The notes under the pieces: model-generated
Databases searched by the model: none
The model's input: the letters and a program-made list of their open reading frames with translations, nothing else
What the model was told of the DNA's origin: nothing
Program-made: the position numbers and the translations under genes
Shown here: one piece after another, positions 56,753-64,000 of the stretch
Position numbering within the stretch: the first letter of the stretch is position 1
Layout: every line of letters starts with the position of its first letter
DNA from: Reticulascus tulasneorum
Lineage: Eukaryota > Ascomycota > Sordariomycetes > Glomerellales > Reticulascaceae
Reading direction: 5' to 3'
NCBI GenBank assembly: GCA_001557505.1
Contig: LSAX01000007.1
Location: forward strand, 2,294,001-2,358,000
Length of the DNA: 64,000 nt

Positions 56753-57502
56753 GTGAGGTGGTCGGCAGGGCGGGCTCTTGTACAGAGCACATACGGCTTT
56801 CACAGGACTCTCAGGGTGTCGCGGATAAGCTTCCTTACTCTTATTATGATGCTCATGCTGATTGATGTCTCTTCTAAGGTCCCTTCGGCCCCACGGGCGC
56901 CTCCCAATATCCTCATAACGCCCCCGTACGCCTGCAACCAACTGCCACCACCTGTGACTAACTGCGAGTTATGGCGAGAAGCGCAATGGATAGTTGTCAT
57001 AGCGGTATTTCCAAGAATTTCTGGGCTGAAACAATCTATGCCAAGTTGCAAAGGAACTGCATATAAACCTCCATTAATCTCTTGAAGTCTATGGACTCCA
57101 GTCCCGTAACAGCATCCTATTCCCCAAAAGCCGGGAAGGCTTGATCATTACCCCAGTGACGTTCTGGAGGCCGAACTTGAGGAACTCCGGGCACTCGCGT
57201 TTAGCGTAAGACTCTGGGAACCACGTTTCATTCCAAGCGTAGGGGACAGATATCACGCTTGCTGGCGTATACATGCCGCATCTGACGCGTTGTAACCGCT
57301 CAGGGAATTTAGTGTCAGGATAGATCGGGTCGAATTGAGGATCTAGACCGGCCTTACAGTAATACTGGCCAAATGCTACGAGCATGTTCCTAACGGGGAG
57401 CGGATATGACAATGACATGGCGTATTCAAAGTCCAAGTTTATCTTTTGGATATATAAGGGCTCCTTGACTTCAGCTTGTTGATGGTCACCTTTACTAGGC
57501 AT
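56753..57502 (-). pseudogene. sedolisin (S53 peptidase) fragment
   Basis: 57502-57089 reads like the middle of a fungal S53 tripeptidyl-peptidase: INLDFEYAMSLSYP holds the DFEYA motif, then a Cys segment (QYYCKAGLDPQFDPIYPD), VRCGMYTPASVISVPYAWNE and ESYAKRECPEFLKFGLQNVTGVMI. The expected SSGD segment after this is absent. Further down the same strand, in another frame, CFSPEILGNTAMTT (about 57030) resembles the FNPxFPxxCPYVTxVG block. Prodomain, N-terminal catalytic Glu and the Ser nucleophile region are missing, so this is a relic of a secreted acid protease gene. Confidence 0.65.
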
Positions 57503-60500
57503 CTTCTCCAGTCTGCCAACAAGCTCCGGCTGAAAGTTGGTAAAGAAGCCATCCAGGTGTTCCGGGAGCCATGTAGATAGTCATACATAGACCCTGAACT
57601 TGGCCAAGGGAGGGATATGACTTGTTTCCCCTTTTTCTAGTCATAGTTGTATGTGAGAAACTACTCTTGCGAAGATCAATCTGACCGTTTGGACCAGGAT
57701 ATTCATGGAGGCCTCTTGTTCTATGGACGTGATGATGAACAATCTCGTGAGCCCTGCTCAGCTAGCTCACGTCTTCTATCCTTACGCCTATGTCACATGG
57801 TTACTGTTAAGCAATCTGGTTTGCTCCATATCAAGAATACACTGCCCTCAACCCGCCATATTGCAAGTGGCAGTCTGGTGTGCACCCTTGTCCCTGGGTG
57901 GTGCTGTTGCGCATGTCATTTGCAGGACTCGGAATTGCAAAGGAACCAACAACTGGCTGAGATTGCTGTCTATTTTCATTGTGGAAACCATTTAGCCAAT
58001 CAACTAGGTTTAGTTAGCTCACACTTCATGCTTGAGAGCTTGCTTAGCAGGTATTATGCATATCATGCTTGGCAGTTCTGACCTCAAGATACCACAAACA
58101 AAGTCCACTTTCCCACCGTTTTTGAACCTCATACGGCAGCAAGAATCGAAACAACTGCCTGAAATTTAACTGATATGAGAGAAGGTGGCGAGTGGGGTGA
58201 TAATTATACTTGCAATGGTGTTTTATTCTCTCGAGGAAGTAAGAGAGAAAGAAACCAAGACTAGCAGAGACTTGTCCTAGGTGCTTACCGCAGAGTTAAC
58301 CCAGGATATCGGAGGTGAGCATTTGCAAAGAATAGTAAGCTATCTAAGCATCTTTGCTACCGCTGCCCGTCCGCCTTACGCGCAGTACCCGCCGGATGCC
58401 CAATCTCATAAGCATTCTTGTGCATCACTTATCATCTGTACTTTTCTATTGTCACGATATCAATATCTGTGTCTGCATAGTTTGTATAGTATATGGTATA
58501 CACATCCCTGCGCTGTTCACCTAATAGAAGTTTACAGAGCCATTGGATTTAGCTTGCCCAAAGCGTGCCTTCTAAATAGGCGAACGCTTTGAAATGAGTG
58601 GGATATTCCGACCTTCATGCTTCGTACCGCCGCGATCAGTCTACACAGCACTTCACTTTTTTTATCATCTTTATTTCTTAACGAAATGGGGCGACTCTGC
58701 CGCTCTAAAGCCAATGTCAATGGTTTTCATTCCACCTCTGACTTTAATTATGCCACGCCTTCTGGAATTAGAGGAAACTGAGCAATCATTGGCGTCGAAG
58801 CATGCTAGTTGCTTCCTGCACGCTGTCGATACACGGATGCGGGCGGGATGGACGTGCGAGTGATGGCACGTTGTGGTCCGTGCATATACGGAGGACAATG
58901 TGCTGACGCTTGATTCCCAGCCATCAGCGACAGTTGAAAAAACCCCACATGGCCGAGACGTTTGCTCAGCCTGAGGCAAGACCCGAGGCGGCAGCTTGTC
59001 TTAGCAGCTTGGTGGTGTATTGTCTCGATTCAGCGAAACGCCATGTCCAATCGTCTACCAGCCGATTGCATGGGGATTTAGCCCGTCGCGACCGTCTTGT
59101 TTCGACAGCATTCTTGCGAAGGGATGCTGTGAAGTACGCGATTGGAAGTTCGGAAAGCCGCATCTCACCAGGAGATCCGTTTTTAGGAAGCTGAAGTGGC
59201 TGTGGAATGTCATGTCTTGTGAGGTAGGATGTGGCTCAGTCATCAAGACCGGGCTGCGTAAGGGATATCCAGGTTACCGGATTCGCCCTCGGGATTTTAA
59301 GCCCCTCGATGGAATGAGAACTGGTCGCTGGTTTCAAATGACTAGCAGTGCAATCGCAGATCCTAGATGCAGATAATGATTGATGATGACTTTGCCGAAC
59401 CTTGAAATTCTATGCAGCAGAAGCCCAGTGTATGTAAGCATGATTCCAGCAACGTTCGACATGTTGAGGCTCTTATGTAAGGATTCAACGAGGGCAGCGG
59501 GAGAGTGCAGCGGGATCTACGGTACCTAAGGTAAGGTAGTCTAGGTTGGGCCTTGCAGCGAGCCAGCCCGAGGACGCTTTTGCTTGTTTGTTATGAGTAA
59601 TCCGCAGAGGTGGTTACTCCATACAATCCAACTGCTAACTTGGGTATCTCTAAACTGCGCGCAAAGGCTGCAATAAGAAGTTGCCAATCCAGGAGAAACA
59701 CGAGACTGCACTATTGGCACACGTTCGTTCACTCTGGGAAAATGCGGCGGGGCTCTCAACCAGCCAATTTTCGCCGTTGACCCAAAAGTGATGCAGAAGT
59801 AGGGGGAGGCGATCTCCAAGCCCTGCCAATGTGGAAGCTAGGTTCGTTTGCGCTCTGCTAAGGGAGTACTTCTCAACAAGCCCCCATCATGGGGGATTCC
59901 AGTATGAGATGAGTGTGTCGCATCCGGTACCGTCCCATCTGCCCCAAATGAGGCGAGATTAGCCTGGCCCATGCACAGCCAGTCGCTCCAGCGGGACTCA
60001 TTAAAGATATTTTGCGCTGTGCTGGAGGACCGCCTAATAAAATGATTATGCCCTGTCAGGTCCCCACGAAAAACCGCTTCCCGTCCACCCACACGAGGCC
60101 CCATCCCAGCACTTTCACCCACCGTCTCTCTCCTCTCTCACTTCTTTTTTAATTTTCGCGCGTCACACCCCCCCCCTTCTTCGTTGGATTTCCCGCCCGC
60201 CCGGAACCTCGAGGTCGATTCTCAAGAACACCTTTTTCCCCTTCACCTCCTCCGTTCTTCTCGAGCATCAGCGAATCGCCCCCCTCGATGCGTCCGGCAA
60301 CCGCAAGTCGTCGTGTTTCTGTGTTCATGTCGCTCCTTTTATAACTTCCTCTTTTTTTTTTAACAGCTCTTTTGCCCCCCTTTCGCGCACCCACCCTCCT
60401 TAATCCCTGGACAGGGCCAACGCACTTCGAGAAAAAAAAAGGGTACTTTGCCGAACGATACGCGTCGCGACATCCCCCCCCCCCATCCCGCCGCTTCTCC

Positions 60501-60595
60501 CAAAATACTCCACCTGTCTGCACGTCTCCCGGACTTCCTTTCTCGCGGCAGCTTGGATTTCAGGAGAGTGTTCTTAGGAAAGAAAGGGTTCTTGA
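57503..60595. other. gene-free 3 kb and 5' leader of the PAM2 gene
   Basis: Many short frames on both strands but no recognisable family, RNA gene or repeat. 60120-60560 is strongly pyrimidine-rich (C-runs and T-runs), consistent with the promoter and 5' UTR of the next gene, whose first exon may be hidden here. Confidence 0.4.
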
Positions 60596-60652
60596 CGCGA
60601 GAAAGGAGACTCGGCCGCAGACGAGTCCATCCTCGTTTGCGCTGATCTCACC

Positions 60653-63600
60653 GTGGTAAGCTTCCCAGCTTCGAGAACCTTGATCGATGGGAACGCCACA
60701 TTAACCCTGCCTGCCCTCCCCGAAAAGGTTCTTACGACGACGTCTTCCCAGATCTCGTCTCCTTCTCCTCCTAGTGCATCTGCACAGGACGGCATCGGAG
60801 CTTCTCGGTTGCCAACTCAATCGTCTCCGAGATCCCCGGCCTTTTCGACCACCTCCACTGCCGACGGTGACGATAACGTGGGATCTTCGCCGGTTCTGCC
60901 ACCACTCCCAGCTCCCAGATTACCTGAGCGTGCGTTGGAATTTTTGAGATCACCGCCGACCGGCAATCAGGAAGAGGAAGGGCGATACATCACAGCCAGC
61001 TGGGGCTCACCATACTCCCACACGGACAGCAACCACGTCCGTCGCCAAAGCTTCAGCAGCGAACAGTCAGAAGACTCGCCGCTTCATCACCTGGACATCC
61101 ATACTCGGTTCCTGCGACCTCCTCCCGAGCTATCAAGAGGAGAAGCCGAGAATTCCCCATCGTCTCTCGTCAGTGCCGCGGTTCTCGCCAATCGCGCCAG
61201 GCGACCTACAAGAGGCCTGACGGAGGATTGGATTCGTCAACACACAGCTGGCGATATCGATTCCGAACGTCTCCACTGGTTCAGCGAAGGAGAAGAAGAT
61301 AGTGAGCACTCTTCACTGAGCGGCTCAAATTCCGGTGACGAGGCTTCGTGGCTTGAGGAACGAGACCTTCGAACTCCCAAAGCGAACCCAGATCGCGTTC
61401 GCAAAGCGCGTAAAGTATCTCGGCGGCAGTCGCTCAAGAAAGCCAGCATTGAGACGTTGAAGCAGGAGGACATTGCTCGAGTAATCGACTCATCCGGCAC
61501 CAATATGGCGAGTCCTGAATTCGAGAGGGTCAGTCTTGACACAGCGAGCGACCGTTCGTTGGCTGTGTCGATGCAGGAGATCCCCCCTACAGTAGAAACG
61601 CCGAAGAAGACAATAAGCGAGCACACAGGAGACACCAAGCCCCCAAGCACGCCAGTGAAGGGCACGCCGGCCAGGGCGTCGATCAAAAACCCCTCTGTTA
61701 CACCACGACAGAAAAGAAAGGTTCCGTGGAAGGGAAAGCATATCTTGGTTCTTCTTCCTCGGGATGATGAACGGGGACAACCGGGGAAGGCTCCCATGCC
61801 CTTGACTGGGAAAGACACTGAACGAATGTTCAATTCATGGGAAGAGCTGGGATATGACATCAGCGGTTTCGATCTGGAGGGAGCAGAGGGGACTTATCAA
61901 GGGCCCAACGAGTACTCCCAAAGCAGAGACTTTTGGCCAGATTTCGAGGAGATGCGGAGGGAGCAAGCCCACCGGCAGTTCAAAGTGACATTGCCCGATC
62001 TGAATGGTAAGATATTCTGAACATTGTGTAGGATTGCTGATGCTGACAATTGTACAGCCTGGAAGGACTACGTGAATGAGCTGAACGAGGCGAAGCTCCG
62101 AGCCCTCGGAGTGTCATTTGGTGATGAAGACCCTCCGCCGCCTTCGGTATCCCCCGCAATGTCAGCTCCAAGTCGGCAGGCATCCGTGCAATATCCACCA
62201 TTGCCATTCTCTCCTCCCATTCCGACATCATCGGCTTCCAGCAGTCACGCGCAAGGATACCCCTTCCCTGCGCAGTTCATGCCTGGCGGTCGATCGTCTG
62301 CAGCCCAGAGCCCTGGTATACCATCGATTGCATCTCCCCTCTCTTTCACGGGAATGCCCGGGAAGTATAACCCCAGGCAGTCGATTTCCATTCCAACCGG
62401 AGGTTCGCCATTCCAAATGGGCCAGCAACAGTCTCCTCAGGGCTGGCCTCAGCAAGCCATGATGATGCAACAAGGACTTGGCCGAACAGATTCGCCGTCG
62501 ATGCTCAACGGGGTCCTATCGCCCATTTCCCCCTTCACACCAGAGGGCTTCCAACCTACAGGTAGCCCGGCCTTTAACATGCATCAAAGGCACCAGTCCT
62601 TGCAATATCCAATGTTGCCACATCAGCATCTTGCGCAGCAACAGCCTGCTAGGGCTTCTCCGCGATTGCAGGAAGTGCGAGAGGTTGACGAAGAAGCGAT
62701 GAGCAAGAGTCCGTCCAAGACACCAGAACCACCTAAGATGAACAGCGATATGCTTCAGGCGGAGATTGATGAGGCTGAATATCACCTCGAGGAGCAAATG
62801 CGCAACGAGCTTGAGCATCAAGACTACAGCCCTCATAACGAGGAGGAAGGTGGCGAGGCACAAACCGAAGCATCTCAAAAGCTGGCTTCTTCCCATGAGA
62901 GGGATACATCGGTGCAGGTTGCGGCACCGAAACTATTCACCAACCAAGCTGGCGATAGTCTCGTCCTACATCATCCTCGACCTCATAGCCGCGGCCATTC
63001 TCTATCGAAGAATTTCTTCTCGCATCACGATGATGCTCGGGACAGCACCGACGAAGGCAGCATGAACCGATTTGGCACATGGAGGGATGTTGACCCCCAA
63101 AGGGTTGACGAAGCTGCTGAGATTGAGACAAATCCTAGTAACCTTGGTACTCCAGTCCAAGACTTCAATCTTGCTTCGCTCTTGCATCATCATCAACGGT
63201 CATTCTCCACTGCTAGCAACCCGTGGAACGATTCGTCATCTGTAGCGAGCAATTCTGGTCAGCCACGACGACCGAGCCATGGCAGCAAACCCTCTCTGTC
63301 TAAACTCAACGTCGAGGCCCCAGAGTTCAAGTTCAATCCAAATAACAGCTTCAAGCAAAGCCAATTTGTGTTTGGCGGGAACTCCTTCCAGCCCTCCGTG
63401 TTCCAGGCGGGCTCCTTTCAGCCCGCGATCACTTCTCCGTCGGCAAACTCTTTCAGCGCCCAGTCTGCATCCTCGAGGATCAACGCAGCAGCTCCTGCCT
63501 TCTCGCCCGGTCAGAGCGACTTCAGTTTCTCAACATCTGGCCCCAAGTTTCGTCCCGATGCCCCTGCATTCACACCATTCGCGTCGCTTTCCGACTCTGT

Positions 63601-64000
63601 CACGAGTCCTGGCGCATCTGGTACTGAAAGTATTGGCAAGCGTACGAGTTCGATCTTTGGCGCTGTTGATCTGAGCTTGTCAGACATTGTAAAACCTACG
63701 AAGAAGTCGAAGGCTATTCCAATTGTCCGGCCTTCTAGTAGAGATGCCGCTCTGCAGGAAGAGAAGGACAATATACAAGAAGACCGGGACGGTCGTCTTA
63801 TAGATGAGTCGCGGTTCAAGAGGGCCAAGGCCAATAGAGACGACGGTGATTCGGTTCCGTTGTTCGCCGAACCCACCCCGCCTCCCGAGTCATTTCCAGG
63901 AGAGACTGGGGCCGAAGAGAACAGAGCGGAAGAGACTACTGACGGCGAACCTGCTCAAGCAGAAGTCTCCGAACTCCGATCAGATGATGAGGATGACAAT
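60653..64000 (+). CDS. large disordered protein with PAM2-like motif (partial, runs off window)
   Basis: Exons 60653(or earlier)-62006 and 62058-64000, with a 51-nt GTAAGA..CAG intron. Over 1090 residues are visible and the frame is open at the window end. No in-frame ATG precedes residue about 285; the frame is open back to 60596, so the true start is in an upstream exon. Mostly disordered Ser/Pro/Gln-rich sequence. One compact block near 61715-62000 (VPWKGKHILVLLPRDD, MFNSWEELGYDISGFDL) followed by WKDYVNELNEAKLRALGV looks like the conserved core. At about 63298, SKLNVEAPEFKFNP fits the PAM2 consensus (xLNxxAxEFxP) that binds the MLLE domain of poly(A)-binding protein. Likely an mRNA-related cytosolic factor; this role is inference. 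A Gln/His-rich segment (about 62590-62640) and an acidic C-terminal part are seen. Confidence 0.75.

Noticed and set aside
1..64000. CRISPR arrays, prokaryotic operons or ribosome-binding sites
   Set aside because: The window is fungal nuclear DNA with spliceosomal introns; no direct-repeat array was seen.

Overview
The window is nuclear DNA of a filamentous ascomycete (Pezizomycotina). The evidence is genes broken by short introns of 45-106 nt with GT..AG ends and GCTAAC-type branch points, three HET-domain genes, a NACHT-ankyrin (NLR-type) relic, a chitin-binding GH18 chitinase beside a LysM gene, and WSC and Mid2-like wall proteins. A Eurotiomycete (Aspergillus/Penicillium/Talaromyces relatives) is a reasonable guess, but the sequence alone does not settle it.

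Layout. 1-5 kb: a decayed STAND/NLR gene (fungal STAND N-terminus, NACHT, ankyrin) after unassigned sequence. 5-8.2 kb: a coiled-coil hypothetical gene (-) and a CorA-like two-TM protein (+). 8.8-21 kb: three HET-domain genes, a pseudogene with Hsp70-like features and a complete secreted phospholipase B. 21-26.7 kb: gene-poor sequence around a five-exon Dal5/Tna1-type MFS transporter. 26.7-33.7 kb: secreted M43 metalloprotease (+), GH35 beta-galactosidase (-) and amidohydrolase (-). 34.4-38.2 kb: a four-TM protein with a PPxY tail and an acyltransferase-3 membrane enzyme. 38.7-47.4 kb: a head-to-head pair, an 11-exon secreted LysM/WSC protein (-) and a 10-exon chitinase (+), sharing a 1.2 kb promoter region. 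47.5-53.5 kb: relics (a gene with three frameshifts and a SET-domain fragment) plus a possible tiny secreted ORF. 53.9-56.4 kb: a Mid2-like wall sensor and a small secreted protein. 56.7-57.5 kb: a sedolisin relic. 57.5-60.6 kb: no gene seen. 60.6 kb to the end: a long disordered protein with a PAM2-like motif that runs off the window.

Main biology. The left part looks like an allorecognition or cell-death island (NLR relic plus HET genes). The centre is a secreted-hydrolase and chitin-interaction region. The most interesting object is the divergent pair: the chitinase carries two hevein-type domains, an intact GH18 catalytic motif and a roughly 600-residue C-terminal extension with a DEYPF/ENNxGGQ signature that recalls NucA/NucB nucleases. 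Its partner fuses three LysM-like modules to three WSC domains. This architecture resembles chitinase-based killer toxins, but the nuclease link is inference. I spliced the multi-exon genes by hand, and each keeps a single open frame across all its junctions.
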